Positions 8,056-16,682 of a stretch of 64,000 nt of DNA are shown one piece after another (position 1 is the stretch's first letter; each line of letters begins with the position of its first letter). Made by a program: the position numbers and the translations under genes. Source of the stretch: Ottowia oryzae (lineage in GTDB: Bacteria > Pseudomonadota > Gammaproteobacteria > Burkholderiales > Burkholderiaceae_C); the NCBI RefSeq assembly GCF_003008535.1, contig NZ_CP027666.1, positions 3,585,501 to 3,649,500 on the forward strand. The letters are read 5' to 3'. Under the pieces are notes generated by a model. That model made no database searches. It had not been told where the DNA came from and saw nothing but the letters and a program-made list of their open reading frames with translations.

Positions 8056-10512
8056 GTGCCAGACCCACTCAGCCCCCACGCGCCGCCGGTGCTGACGGCC
8101 TCCGACCCCATCGACCCGGCCGCGCCCGCAGGCTCAGCCGCGCCTGCCCGGCAGCCGCTGATGTACGGCCTGGTGAGCGGCGCCGTCATCGTGGCGGCGC
8201 TTTATTTTGGGCGCGACATGCTGATGCCGCTGGCGCTGGCGGCGCTGCTGGGCTTCGTGCTGGACCCGATGGTGTCTTGGCTCAAGCGGCGAGGCCTGCC
8301 CAGGGCGGTGGCGGTCGTGGTGGTGGTGACGACGGCCGTGGCGCTGCTGGCCGGCGCCGGCTGGTTCATGTACGGCCAATTGCGGCAGTTGGCCAGCGAC
8401 CTGCCCGCCTACGAAACCAATATCAACCAGAAGGTGCGCTCCCTGGGCAAAACCTTGCGCCAGCCCGGCATGTTCGACCGTTACTCGCGCGTGGTGGACC
8501 GGTTCGAGCGCGAGATCGACCCATCCCAGCGCCCGGCCACGCCGGCCGCGCGCGCCAGCGCCCCGCAGCAGGTTCAGCTGGTCGGCCAGTCGCCGTCCAC
8601 CGTGCAGCGCGCGCTGGGGTGGATGGACACGGTGGCCACGCCGCTGACGATGGCGGGCATCGTCTTCGTCTTCGTGGTGTTGATCCTGCTGGACAAGGGC
8701 GATTTGCGCGACCGCGCCGTGCGGCTTCTGGGCACCGACCTGCACCGCACCACCGATGCGCTGAGCGACGCGGGCAAGCGCGTCAGCAAGTATTTGTCGA
8801 TGCAGCTGCTGGTGAACGCCACCTACGGCATACCGCTGGCCGTGGGCCTGCTGTTCATCGGCATACCGGGCGCGCTGGTGTGGGGCCTGCTGGCGGCGGT
8901 GCTGCGCTTTGTGCCTTACGTGGGGCCGATGATTGCGTCCGTCTTTCCGTTGGCGCTGGCCTTCGCGGTGGACCCCGGCTGGAGCGTGGTGCTGTGGACT
9001 TTGGCGCTGATCGTCACACTGGAGCTGCTCAGCAACAACATCGTCGAGCCCTGGCTTTACGGCACCAGCACCGGCATGTCCACCCTGTCGCTGATCATGG
9101 CCGCCATGTTCTGGACGACCATCTGGGGCCCCATCGGGCTGGTGTTGTCCACTCCCATCACCGTCGTGCTGCTGGTGCTGGGCCATCACCTGCCGCAGCT
9201 TCAGTTTCTGGCGGTGCTGCTGGGCAGCGAACGCGCGCTGGACGAGCCCACGCGGCTGCACCAGCGCCTGCTGGCCGGCGATGTGGAAGAGGCGTCCGAC
9301 CTGGCCATCGAGTTGGCCGACGACAAATCGCCGCTGGTGTTCTACGACACCGTAGGCCTGGGCGCGCTGCGCCTGGCGTCCAGCGCGCACGGCACCGTCG
9401 CCACCGCCGAGCACCGCCTGCGCGTGCTGACCGGCATGGAAAACGTGATCGAAGAGCTGCGCGAGCAGTACCCGCCGCCACCCGGCCCACCCGTGAAGGT
9501 GGCGTGCTTTGGCGGGCGCTGGGCGGTGGATCTGCTGGCCGCCGACATGGCCGCCCATGCGCTGGCGCTGTCCGGCGTGGGCGCCAAGGTGGTGCGCGTG
9601 GGCGCCATGTCCACCGAGTATTTCTCCGAGCTGGATCTGCAAGGCGTGGAAGTGGTTTGCCTGAGCTACTTCTCACCCGACCCGACCACACTGGCCAAGT
9701 TCTTCGTGCGCCGCCTCAAACGCCGCTGGCCCGATGTCACCGTCATCCTGGCGGCGTGGAACACCCCGACCGACGCCGCCACCGCCTACCCGCTGGACCA
9801 GATCGGCGCCGATGTGCTGGTCACCTCGCTGCAAGAGCTGGTCGCGCAGACGCGCAGCCGCCTGTCTGCCGCCGACGCCCTGCCCTTTGCCGCCGCCGAG
9901 ATGCCCGCCAACGAGGACGAGCGGCTGGCGGCGCTCGACGCCAGCGGCCTCACCGCGCCGCCCCTGCGCAGCACCTTCGACAAAGTGGCCCGCCGCGTGG
10001 CCGACGCCTTCGACTGCCCGATGGCCGAGGTGCTGCTGGTCACGCGCGATGCCGAGCTGCTGCACGGCAGCGCCACCGCCGTGGGCGGCGACGGCGACGA
10101 GCCCCCCCAGCCCGTGGCCGACCGCGCCCTCTCCATGGCGGCGCACGTAGTGGCCAGCGGGCAGCCGCTGGTGGTGGGCGATGTGCTGCGCGATGCGCGC
10201 TATGGCGCGCACCCCGGCCTGGCCGACCGCGGCATCCGCTTCTTTGCGGCGGCGCCGCTGCTGGACGACGCGGGCCGCGCCATGGGGGCGCTGTGCGTGA
10301 TGGACACCGAGCCGCGCCAGCTCAACCAGCGCGACGTGATGCTGCTGGCGAACCTGGCCGCCGACGTGGTGACCACGGCGCAGATGGAGCGCGACGAGCG
10401 GGCGCAGGCCGCAACGAACACGGCTGACACCTCAACCAGCGCTGCCAGCGAGGCACCAGCACCCGACGAGCCCGCTGCGGGCACAGGCGGCGCGCAGCCC
10501 GCACCAGCGTAA
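8056..10512 (+). CDS. AI-2E family permease fused to B12-binding-like and GAF domains
   Basis: A 818-residue membrane protein. Residues about 35-400 form an AI-2E/PerM-type permease with about eight hydrophobic segments and the family core GLLAAVLRFVPYVGPMIAS. Residues about 480-595 look like a cobalamin-binding-type Rossmann domain (VKVACFGGRWAVDLLAADM, VVCLSYFSP, ILAAWNTPT), without an obvious DxHxxG cobalamin ligand. Residues about 630-775 form a GAF sensor domain (GIRFFAAAPLLDDAGRAMGALCVMD). The tail is Ala/Pro-rich. The start is GTG at 8056, the first possible one after an in-frame stop; the Shine-Dalgarno is poor, and ATG 8161 is an alternative. Substrate and signal are unknown. Confidence 0.8.
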   Translation: MPDPLSPHAPPVLTASDPIDPAAPAGSAAPARQPLMYGLVSGAVIVAALYFGRDMLMPLALAALLGFVLDPMVSWLKRRGLPRAVAVVVVVTTAVALLAGAGWFMYGQLRQLASDLPAYETNINQKVRSLGKTLRQPGMFDRYSRVVDRFEREIDPSQRPATPAARASAPQQVQLVGQSPSTVQRALGWMDTVATPLTMAGIVFVFVVLILLDKGDLRDRAVRLLGTDLHRTTDALSDAGKRVSKYLSMQLLVNATYGIPLAVGLLFIGIPGALVWGLLAAVLRFVPYVGPMIASVFPLALAFAVDPGWSVVLWTLALIVTLELLSNNIVEPWLYGTSTGMSTLSLIMAAMFWTTIWGPIGLVLSTPITVVLLVLGHHLPQLQFLAVLLGSERALDEPTRLHQRLLAGDVEEASDLAIELADDKSPLVFYDTVGLGALRLASSAHGTVATAEHRLRVLTGMENVIEELREQYPPPPGPPVKVACFGGRWAVDLLAADMAAHALALSGVGAKVVRVGAMSTEYFSELDLQGVEVVCLSYFSPDPTTLAKFFVRRLKRRWPDVTVILAAWNTPTDAATAYPLDQIGADVLVTSLQELVAQTRSRLSAADALPFAAAEMPANEDERLAALDASGLTAPPLRSTFDKVARRVADAFDCPMAEVLLVTRDAELLHGSATAVGGDGDEPPQPVADRALSMAAHVVASGQPLVVGDVLRDARYGAHPGLADRGIRFFAAAPLLDDAGRAMGALCVMDTEPRQLNQRDVMLLANLAADVVTTAQMERDERAQAATNTADTSTSAASEAPAPDEPAAGTGGAQPAPA

Positions 10513-10645
10513 AGATTCCGTGCGTGGTGCGGCCCGCTGATCGCACTGCCCGCGTGGCGAGCGCGGGATAGTTATCGACCCGTCTCGGCTCAGCCCAACA
10601 ACCGGCCACACGCCGAGGCAACGGCGCCCCCGGTCGCTCAGTCGC

Positions 10646-11665
10646 TCACGCCGCCACGTCTTCCGTATCCACCTCGCGCCGGCCCTGCTCGGCGTAGCGG
10701 TGCCCGCTGACGGTGGCGGTGTTGATCAGCTCGCCCGCGCGTTGCAGCACATCGGCGGGCAGGCGCAAGTCCCACGCGGCCAGGTCGTCCCTCAGATGCG
10801 CGACGCTGCGCGTGCCGGGTATGGGCACGATGTCGTCGCCCTGCGCCAGCACCCAGGCCAGCGCCAGCTGCGCGGGTGTGCAGCCCGCTTCGGCGGCCAA
10901 GGCGCGGTACTGGGCCAGCAGCGGCAGGTTGCTGGCGAAGTGCTCGGCGCCGAAGCGCGGCATGGCGCGGCGGATGTCCCTGTCGGGCAGCGCCTGCACG
11001 TCGTCCCAGCTGGGCAACGCATCGGCCAGGTAGCCGCGCCCCAGCGGACTGAAGGCCACAAAGGCCACGCCCAGGTCGCGGCAGGCCTGCAGCACGGCCA
11101 GCTCGGGGTTGCGCGTCCACAGCGAATACTCGGTCTGCAACGCGGTGATGGGGTGCACGGCGTGGGCGCGCCGCAGCGTGGCGGACGACACTTCCGACAA
11201 GCCTATCGTGCGCACCTTGCCCGCACGCACCAGGTCGGCCAGCGCGCCCACGCTGTCTTCGATGGGCACGCGCTTGTCCCAGCGGTGCAGGTAGTACAGG
11301 TCGATCACGTCGGTCTTGAGCCGCCGCAGCGAGCCTTCGCACGTCGCGCGGATGCTCTCGGGCGAGCCGTCGATGACCCGCCCCGGCGCCACGGTGCCAT
11401 CGCCCGCCTCGTGCGTCATGCCGCACTTGCTGGCCAACGTGAAGCGCTGCCGGTGCGGGCCCAGCACGCGGCCCACCAGCGATTCGCTGGCGCCAAAGCC
11501 GTACAGCGCGGCCGTGTCGAAGTGGGTGACGCCCATGTCCAGCGCCGCCAGCAGCAGGCGCTCGGCATCCTGCTCGGTGGGCGGCGTGCCGTACGCGTGG
11601 CACAGGTTCATGCAGCCCAGGCCAATGGGCGAAGCGGTGAAGGGGCCGATGTGTCTTGCTTGCAT
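10646..11665 (-). CDS. Aldo/keto reductase
   Basis: NAD(P)H-dependent oxidoreductase of the AKR superfamily, 339 residues, cytoplasmic. Visible are ASPIGLGCMNLCHAYG at the N-terminus, the catalytic Asp and Tyr in THFDTAALYGFGASE, the Lys in LASKCG, and the His in LYYLHRWDKRV. Near the C-terminus lies the cofactor site VPIPGTRSVAHLRDDL. It is closest in layout to the YdjG/Tas-like AKR13 group. It lies downstream of pmdC in the same orientation but 179 bp away across a dispersed repeat, so membership of the pmd operon is uncertain. Confidence 0.85.
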   Translation of the reverse strand: MQARHIGPFTASPIGLGCMNLCHAYGTPPTEQDAERLLLAALDMGVTHFDTAALYGFGASESLVGRVLGPHRQRFTLASKCGMTHEAGDGTVAPGRVIDGSPESIRATCEGSLRRLKTDVIDLYYLHRWDKRVPIEDSVGALADLVRAGKVRTIGLSEVSSATLRRAHAVHPITALQTEYSLWTRNPELAVLQACRDLGVAFVAFSPLGRGYLADALPSWDDVQALPDRDIRRAMPRFGAEHFASNLPLLAQYRALAAEAGCTPAQLALAWVLAQGDDIVPIPGTRSVAHLRDDLAAWDLRLPADVLQRAGELINTATVSGHRYAEQGRREVDTEDVAA

Positions 11666-11774
11666 GGGCTCAGCTTAGCGCGGGCTGGGTGACGGGCGCG
11701 GTGTGGGGCCATCGTCGCCGGCCGCGGGCAAAAACAAAGGCGGCGCCGCTCAGACCAGAGCCTGCGCGAGCACC

Positions 11775-11840
11775 GCAAAACACTCTATTTTTGATAGCTT
11801 CCAGCGCTGGTGGGGCATGCGCTGGCGTGGGATTTTGCTT
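11775..11840. repeat. Dispersed intergenic repeat, copy 2
   Basis: Plus-strand copy: TATTTTTGATAGCTTCCAGCG, the block GCGCTGG, then GCGCTGGCG and GATTTTGCTTGG. It lies between pmdC and the aldo/keto reductase gene. Confidence 0.55.
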
Positions 11841-11844
11841 GGAT

Positions 11845-12819
11845 TCAGCCTGCGGCGTTCAGCTGCTGTTCCAGCTTGTTCAGCACCTGGTAGCACGGCA
11901 GCACCTGCGCCACGCTGCTGTTGGGCTCGCGCCCTTCGCGGATGGCGGCGAAGAACTCGCGGTCTTGCAGCTCAATGCCGTTCATCGACACGTCTACTTG
12001 GCTCACATCGACCGGCGTCTCGGCGCCCTTGCTGTGCGTTTGCACCAGATCATCGTAGCGGGCGATGTAGGTGGCTGTGTCGCCGATGTAGCGGAAGAAC
12101 GTGCCCAGCGGGCCGTCGTTGTTGAAGCTGAGCGACAGCGTGCAGATGGCGCCGTTGGCAGCCTTGAGCTGGATGCTCATGTCCATCGCAATGCCCAGGT
12201 CCTTGTGGATCGGGCCTTGCACGGCGTTGGCCTGCACGATGGGGCTGCCCGCCTGGTAGGCAAACAGATCGACCGTGTGCGCGGCGTGGTGCCACAGCAG
12301 GTGATCCGTCCAGCTGCGCGGCTCGCCCAGCGCGTTCATGTTGGTGCGGCGAAAGAAGTAGGTCTGCACATCCATCTGCTGGATGTTGAATTCGCCCGCC
12401 TGGATCTTCTTGTGCACGTACTGGTGGCTGGGGTTGAAGCGGCGGGTGTGGCCCACCATGGCCACCAGACCGGTTTTTTTCTGCAGCGCCAGCACTTCTT
12501 CGCCCTGCGTCAGCACGTCACACAGCGGAATTTCTACCTGCACGTGCTTGCCGGCTTTCAGGCAGGCGATGCTCTGCGCGGCGTGCATCTGCGTGGGCGT
12601 GCACAGGATGACGGCGTCCACCTCTTTCAGCGCCAGGCTCTCGTCCAGATCGGTGGTGACGTGGCCGATGCCGTACTTGGCGGCCACTTCCTTGGTCTTG
12701 TCCAGGTCGCGGCTGATCAGCGAGACGACTTTCACGCCGTCGATGTTCTGAATGCCGTCCAGGTGCTTGATGCCGAAGGCGCCGGCCCCGGCCAGCGCCA
12801 CGTTGATGGTCTTGCTCAT
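11845..12819 (-). CDS. pmdC: 4-carboxy-2-hydroxymuconate-6-semialdehyde dehydrogenase (PmdC/LigC)
   Basis: Oxidises the ring-cleavage product CHMS (as its hemiacetal) to 2-pyrone-4,6-dicarboxylate with NADP+. It has 324 residues. The N-terminal Rossmann motif is ALAGAGAFGIKHLDG, followed by the Gfo/Idh/MocA core AVILCTPTQMHAAQSIACLKAGKHVQVEIPL and WTDHLLWHHAAHTVDLFAYQ, which are close to LigC. It is the last gene of the pmd operon, 54 bp after the dioxygenase gene. A TAGGAG ribosome binding site precedes the ATG at 12819. Confidence 0.92.
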   Translation of the reverse strand: MSKTINVALAGAGAFGIKHLDGIQNIDGVKVVSLISRDLDKTKEVAAKYGIGHVTTDLDESLALKEVDAVILCTPTQMHAAQSIACLKAGKHVQVEIPLCDVLTQGEEVLALQKKTGLVAMVGHTRRFNPSHQYVHKKIQAGEFNIQQMDVQTYFFRRTNMNALGEPRSWTDHLLWHHAAHTVDLFAYQAGSPIVQANAVQGPIHKDLGIAMDMSIQLKAANGAICTLSLSFNNDGPLGTFFRYIGDTATYIARYDDLVQTHSKGAETPVDVSQVDVSMNGIELQDREFFAAIREGREPNSSVAQVLPCYQVLNKLEQQLNAAG

Positions 12820-12827
12820 GTTACTCC

Positions 12828-12873
12828 TAGGTTGATAGCTGCCCGCGCTGGTGTGGCGGGCGCTGGAGGCCGA
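12828..12873. repeat. Dispersed intergenic repeat, copy 3 (inside pmd operon)
   Basis: Plus-strand copy GTTGATAGCTGCCCGCGCTGG followed by GGCGCTGGAGGCCGAT. It fills the gap between the dioxygenase stop and the pmdC start, so it would be transcribed within the operon mRNA. Confidence 0.55.
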
Positions 12874-14247
12874 TCAGGCCTGGTCTTCAAGAATGAGGTG
12901 CCCCACCGCCGTGTTGGAAGCAGGCACGTGAAAGAACCGGTGCGCCACCTTGGGCGCGGGCCCGCCCGCCACGTCGGCCATGGCGCCGCGGGCGATCAGC
13001 CACATCACCAGCTCGATGCCTTCGCTGCCCGCCTCGCGCACGTATTCGATGTGCGGCATCTTGGACAAATCCGCCGGGTCCGCGATCAGCCGGTCCAAAA
13101 ACCGGTTGTCCCATTCCTTGTTGATGAGCCCCGCGCGCGGGCCTTGCAGCTGGTGGCTCATGCCGCCGGTGCCCCAGATCTGCACCTTCAGCGGCTGGTC
13201 GTAGCTTTCGATCGCGCGGCGGATCGCCTGGCCCAGCGCGAAGCAGCGCGCCCCCGATGGCACGGGGTACTGCACCACGTTCACGGCAAAGGGAATCACC
13301 TTCACCGGCCAGGCGCTGGGGCTGCCGAACATCAGGTTCATCGGCACCGTCAGGCCGTGGTCCACCTTCAGGTCGTTGACGATGGTCAGGTCAAAGTCCT
13401 GCTGAATGACCGACTGCGCGATGTGGCTGGCCAGCTCGGGGTGGCCTTCCACCACGGGCACCGGGCGCGGGCCATAGCCTTCGTCTGCCGGCTCGTACGA
13501 CGCCGCCGTGCCGATGGCGAAGGTCGGAATCACGCCCAGGTCGAAGCTGGTGGCGTGGTCGTTGTAGACCAGGAAGACCACGTCGGGCAGGTTGTCCTTC
13601 ATCCACTGCTTGGACGGCTCGAACCCCGCAAACAGCGGCTGCCAGTAAGGCTCTTCGGTCTTGCCCAGGTCGATGGCCGCGCCGATGGCCGGCACGTGCG
13701 ACGAATACACCGACGCGGTGACGCGCGCATGACCCGCACCGGGCGCAGCGCCGGTTTGATTCTGCGCATGCTCGTCCATGATCTGCGCGGCCAGCGCCTG
13801 CTGCTGCGCGTGCTCCCAGGCTTTCCACGCCTCGGATTGCGCGGCCGGGCCCTGGGCGTTGCCACCCTCGCCCACCGTGCGGTTGCCTTCGGCGCTGCGC
13901 CCGCCGCCCACCATCATGTCGCGGTACTGGTGCTCGGTCATGCCGGTCATGCTGCCGGCCATCTGCTGAAAGCTCAGGCCGTCGGTGGCGCCCAGCTTGG
14001 CCAGGAAGTAGATGTTGCCGCCGGTGCGCATGGCCCAGTTCAGGTCGCGCGCGCGCACGGCGGCGCGCTGCTCGTCGGTCATGGGCCATTCGGCCAGATA
14101 GGCGTCTTCGTCGGCCTTGAAGCGCTCGCGGTTCTCGGCCTTCATCAGGCTCATGCAGAACTGGTTGAGCCAATAGCCCTTGCGCGATTGGTCGGCGTCA
14201 AAAATCGTCGTGCCGGGCACGTCGAGATAGGGTTTGTCCAAAGCCAT
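12874..14247 (-). CDS. pmdAB: Protocatechuate 4,5-dioxygenase, alpha-beta fusion (PmdA-PmdB)
   Basis: Extradiol class III dioxygenase that opens protocatechuate between C4 and C5, producing CHMS. It has 457 residues. Residues about 1-140 are LigA-like (alpha; GYWLNQFCMSLMKAENRERF, DLNWAMRTGGNIYFLAKLGA). Residues about 175-457 are LigB-like (beta), joined by a linker rich in Q/A. By comparison with LigB, H184 (SSHVPA), H231 (YNDHATSFD) and a Glu of GSEGIELVMW (about 412) should bind Fe(II), and H365 (GGMSHQLQG) is the catalytic base. In the Sphingobium and Comamonas archetypes these are two separate proteins. An AGGAGA ribosome binding site precedes ATG 14247. Confidence 0.92.
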   Translation of the reverse strand: MALDKPYLDVPGTTIFDADQSRKGYWLNQFCMSLMKAENRERFKADEDAYLAEWPMTDEQRAAVRARDLNWAMRTGGNIYFLAKLGATDGLSFQQMAGSMTGMTEHQYRDMMVGGGRSAEGNRTVGEGGNAQGPAAQSEAWKAWEHAQQQALAAQIMDEHAQNQTGAAPGAGHARVTASVYSSHVPAIGAAIDLGKTEEPYWQPLFAGFEPSKQWMKDNLPDVVFLVYNDHATSFDLGVIPTFAIGTAASYEPADEGYGPRPVPVVEGHPELASHIAQSVIQQDFDLTIVNDLKVDHGLTVPMNLMFGSPSAWPVKVIPFAVNVVQYPVPSGARCFALGQAIRRAIESYDQPLKVQIWGTGGMSHQLQGPRAGLINKEWDNRFLDRLIADPADLSKMPHIEYVREAGSEGIELVMWLIARGAMADVAGGPAPKVAHRFFHVPASNTAVGHLILEDQA

Positions 14248-14274
14248 GGAAAAGTCTCCTGAAAGTGAGCGGGG

Positions 14275-14643
14275 TCACCACCCCAGCAGAACGGCCGCCA
14301 GGGCGACCAGCGCGGGCAGCGCCTGCACGAAGAAGATGCGGCGCGAAGCGGTGGCCGCGCCGTACGCACCGGCCACGGCCACGCAGCCCAGGAAAAACGT
14401 CGCCACGTGCCGCGCCCACACGGCGTCGCCAATCAGCAGCGCCCAGACCAGCCCCGCCGCCAAAAAGCCGTTGTAAAGCCCCTGGTTGGCCGCCAGCGTG
14501 CGCGTGGGCGGAAACATCTCGGGCGGCAGCGAGCCCTTGAACACCTTGGGGCCCTTGGTGGTCCACGCGAACATCTCCAGGTAGAGGATGTAGGCGTGCT
14601 CCAGCGCGACCAGGCCAATCAACACTTGCGCGATCGTTCCCAT
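14275..14643 (-). CDS. DUF1304 family small membrane protein
   Basis: A 122-residue integral membrane protein with four hydrophobic segments (about 5-25, 50-70, 78-96, 102-120). Family landmarks are the N-terminal EHAYILYLEMFAW and the central NQGLYNGFLAAGL, as in DUF1304 proteins. No biochemical role is established for the family. It sits between pmdD and the dioxygenase gene with short gaps (33 and 27 bp) and its own GAGGAG ribosome binding site, so it is almost certainly co-expressed with protocatechuate catabolism. Confidence 0.85.
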   Translation of the reverse strand: MGTIAQVLIGLVALEHAYILYLEMFAWTTKGPKVFKGSLPPEMFPPTRTLAANQGLYNGFLAAGLVWALLIGDAVWARHVATFFLGCVAVAGAYGAATASRRIFFVQALPALVALAAVLLGW

Positions 14644-14676
14644 GGGTGTCTCCTCAACCGGGTGTAGGCGTTGGCG

Positions 14677-15615
14677 TCAGGCGCGGGCCTCTTCGGGCCA
14701 GTACAGGCGCATGGGGTTGTCCACCAGCAGCTGCTGCTGCATCTGCGGCGTGGGCGCGATGTGCGGGATGAAGTCCACCAGCAGGCCGTCGTCGGGCATG
14801 TGGTCCTTCAGGTTGGGGTGCGGCCAGTCGGTGCCCCACAGCACGCGGTCGGGGAATTCCTCGACCACGCGGCGCGCGAAAGGCACCACGTCGCGGTAGG
14901 CGTTCTGTTCGCCATCCAGCGCCTTGGGGCCGGTGGCGCTCAGGCGCTCAGGGCAGCTGACCTTGCTCCACACGTTCTTATGCTCGCGCATGAACTTCAG
15001 GAACAGCGCGAATTCGTCGCTGTCCACGCCCTTGCTGACGTCCGGGCGGCCCATGTGGTCCACCACCACGGTGGTGGGCAGCGCGGTGAAGAAGTCCCAC
15101 AGCTCGGGCAAATCCACCGCTTCAAAGTAGATGACGACGTGCCAGCCCAGCTTGGCGATGCGGCCGGCGATCTCCAGCAGCTCATCCTTGGGCGTGAAAT
15201 CCACCAGCCGCTTGACGAAGTTGAAGCGCACGCCGCGCACGCCGGCAGCGTGCAGGGCCTGCAGCTCTTCGTCGGTCACGCTGCGCTTGACGGTGGCCAC
15301 GCCGCGCGCCTTGCCCTGCGAAGACTGCAGCGCATCCACCAGCGCCCGGTTGTCGGCGCCGTGGCAGGTGGCTTGCACGATCACGTTGCGGGCAAAACCC
15401 AGGTGGTCGCGCAGTGCGAACAGCTGCGCCTTGCTGGCGTCGCACGGCGTGTATTTGCGCTCGGGCGCGTACGGGAACTCGGCGCAGGGGCCGAACACGT
15501 GGCAGTGCGCATCCACGCTGCCGGCGGGCAGCTTGAAGCGCGGCGTGCTGGGGCCTTCGTACCAGTCCAGCCAGCCGGCGGTTTTCTCAAAAGGGCCTGT
15601 GGTGGGTTTGCTCAT
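14677..15615 (-). CDS. pmdD: 2-pyrone-4,6-dicarboxylate hydrolase (PmdD/LigI)
   Basis: Amidohydrolase-superfamily enzyme that hydrolyses PDC to 4-oxalomesaconate/4-carboxy-2-hydroxymuconate. It has 312 residues. The N-terminal metal-like motif VDAHCHVFGP (about residue 30) and the PDC-binding region EFPYAPERKYTP are typical of LigI; VVVDHMGRPD (about 178) and LWGTDWPHPN (about 250) complete the barrel signature. It lies 33 bp upstream of the DUF1304 gene and 21 bp downstream of the Bug-protein gene. Confidence 0.92.
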   Translation of the reverse strand: MSKPTTGPFEKTAGWLDWYEGPSTPRFKLPAGSVDAHCHVFGPCAEFPYAPERKYTPCDASKAQLFALRDHLGFARNVIVQATCHGADNRALVDALQSSQGKARGVATVKRSVTDEELQALHAAGVRGVRFNFVKRLVDFTPKDELLEIAGRIAKLGWHVVIYFEAVDLPELWDFFTALPTTVVVDHMGRPDVSKGVDSDEFALFLKFMREHKNVWSKVSCPERLSATGPKALDGEQNAYRDVVPFARRVVEEFPDRVLWGTDWPHPNLKDHMPDDGLLVDFIPHIAPTPQMQQQLLVDNPMRLYWPEEARA

Positions 15616-15636
15616 GAAAAGCTCGGTGGAATGGGT

Positions 15637-16638
15637 TCAGTCAAGTGAGACGTTGGCCTGGCGGATCACCTCCGCAAAGCGCTGCGTTTCGCCCTTCTGG
15701 AATTGCTGGAACTGCTCTGGCGTGACCGGGAAGGGCGCGTAGCCAAAGCTCTTGAACTTTTCCTGCACGTCGGGCGCGGCCAGGGCCTGCGCCACGTCGC
15801 GGCGGATCTTGTCTGCCGTGGCTGGGGGCAGCCCGGGCGGCACAGCCAGCACGTTCCAGCCCGTCACCTCGAAGCCCTTGGGGCCACCCGATTCGCCCAC
15901 GGTGGGCACGTCGGGGTAGGCGGGCCAGCGCTGCGGCGCGGTGATGGCCAGAAAGCGCAGTTTGCCCCCACGGTACAGCGGCCCGGCGGTGGCGGCGCTG
16001 CCCAGGGCGAAGTCGATTTCACCCGTGGAGACCGAGGTGTACAGCTGCGTGGTTTCCTTGAAAACCACGTGCTGCATCCGCGTGCCGGTGGCGGCGGCGA
16101 ACATCTCGCTGCCCAGGTGCACCGGGTTGCCAATGGACCACGAGCCGTAGTTCAATTTGCCGGGGTTCGCCTTGGCCGCGGCAATGATGTCGCCCACGGT
16201 CTTGTACTTGCTGTTGGCGCCCACCGTGAAGAAGAACCACGTCTTGAACAGCGGCAGCAGCACGTCGAAATCTTTGACCGGGTCGTACGACAGCTTCTTG
16301 AACAGCGCCGGGTACGCGGCCAGGTGCACGTTGTCCAGGATGAGGATGTCGCTGCCGTCCTTGGCGCCGCGCTTGAACGCGTCGATGGCGATGAAGCCGT
16401 TGCCGCCAGGGCGGTTTTCCACCGTGACGGGCACCCCCCACGCGCGCGAGAGCTTTTCAGCCACCAGGCGCGACACGCCGTCCGGCCCGCCCCCCACCGG
16501 AAACGGGTTGATGATGCGCACCGGCTTGCCGCTCGCAAACGGTGACGCCGGGGCCTGCGCCTGAGTGGCCAGCGGTAGGCCGGACGCCAGGGTGGCGCCA
16601 GCCAGCGCGATCATTCGGCGGCGGTTGGGATGGGGCAT
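15637..16638 (-). CDS. Bug family (TctC) periplasmic solute-binding protein
   Basis: Tripartite tricarboxylate transporter receptor-type protein of 333 residues, with an N-terminal signal peptide (basic NRRR, hydrophobic core, cleavage near TQAQA, about residue 28). The mature part shows the Bug fold landmarks VRIINPFPVGGGPDGVSRLVAEKLS and VENRPGGNGFIA. Bug proteins bind carboxylates in the periplasm. No TctA/TctB membrane partner is nearby, as is common for this expanded family in Burkholderiales. Its place inside the pmd operon suggests it binds protocatechuate or a related aromatic acid (inference). Confidence 0.9.
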   Translation of the reverse strand: MPHPNRRRMIALAGATLASGLPLATQAQAPASPFASGKPVRIINPFPVGGGPDGVSRLVAEKLSRAWGVPVTVENRPGGNGFIAIDAFKRGAKDGSDILILDNVHLAAYPALFKKLSYDPVKDFDVLLPLFKTWFFFTVGANSKYKTVGDIIAAAKANPGKLNYGSWSIGNPVHLGSEMFAAATGTRMQHVVFKETTQLYTSVSTGEIDFALGSAATAGPLYRGGKLRFLAITAPQRWPAYPDVPTVGESGGPKGFEVTGWNVLAVPPGLPPATADKIRRDVAQALAAPDVQEKFKSFGYAPFPVTPEQFQQFQKGETQRFAEVIRQANVSLD

Positions 16639-16682
16639 GGCGTATCGCCTCGTTGATGTGATCGCCGTAGTGTCGCGGGGAT

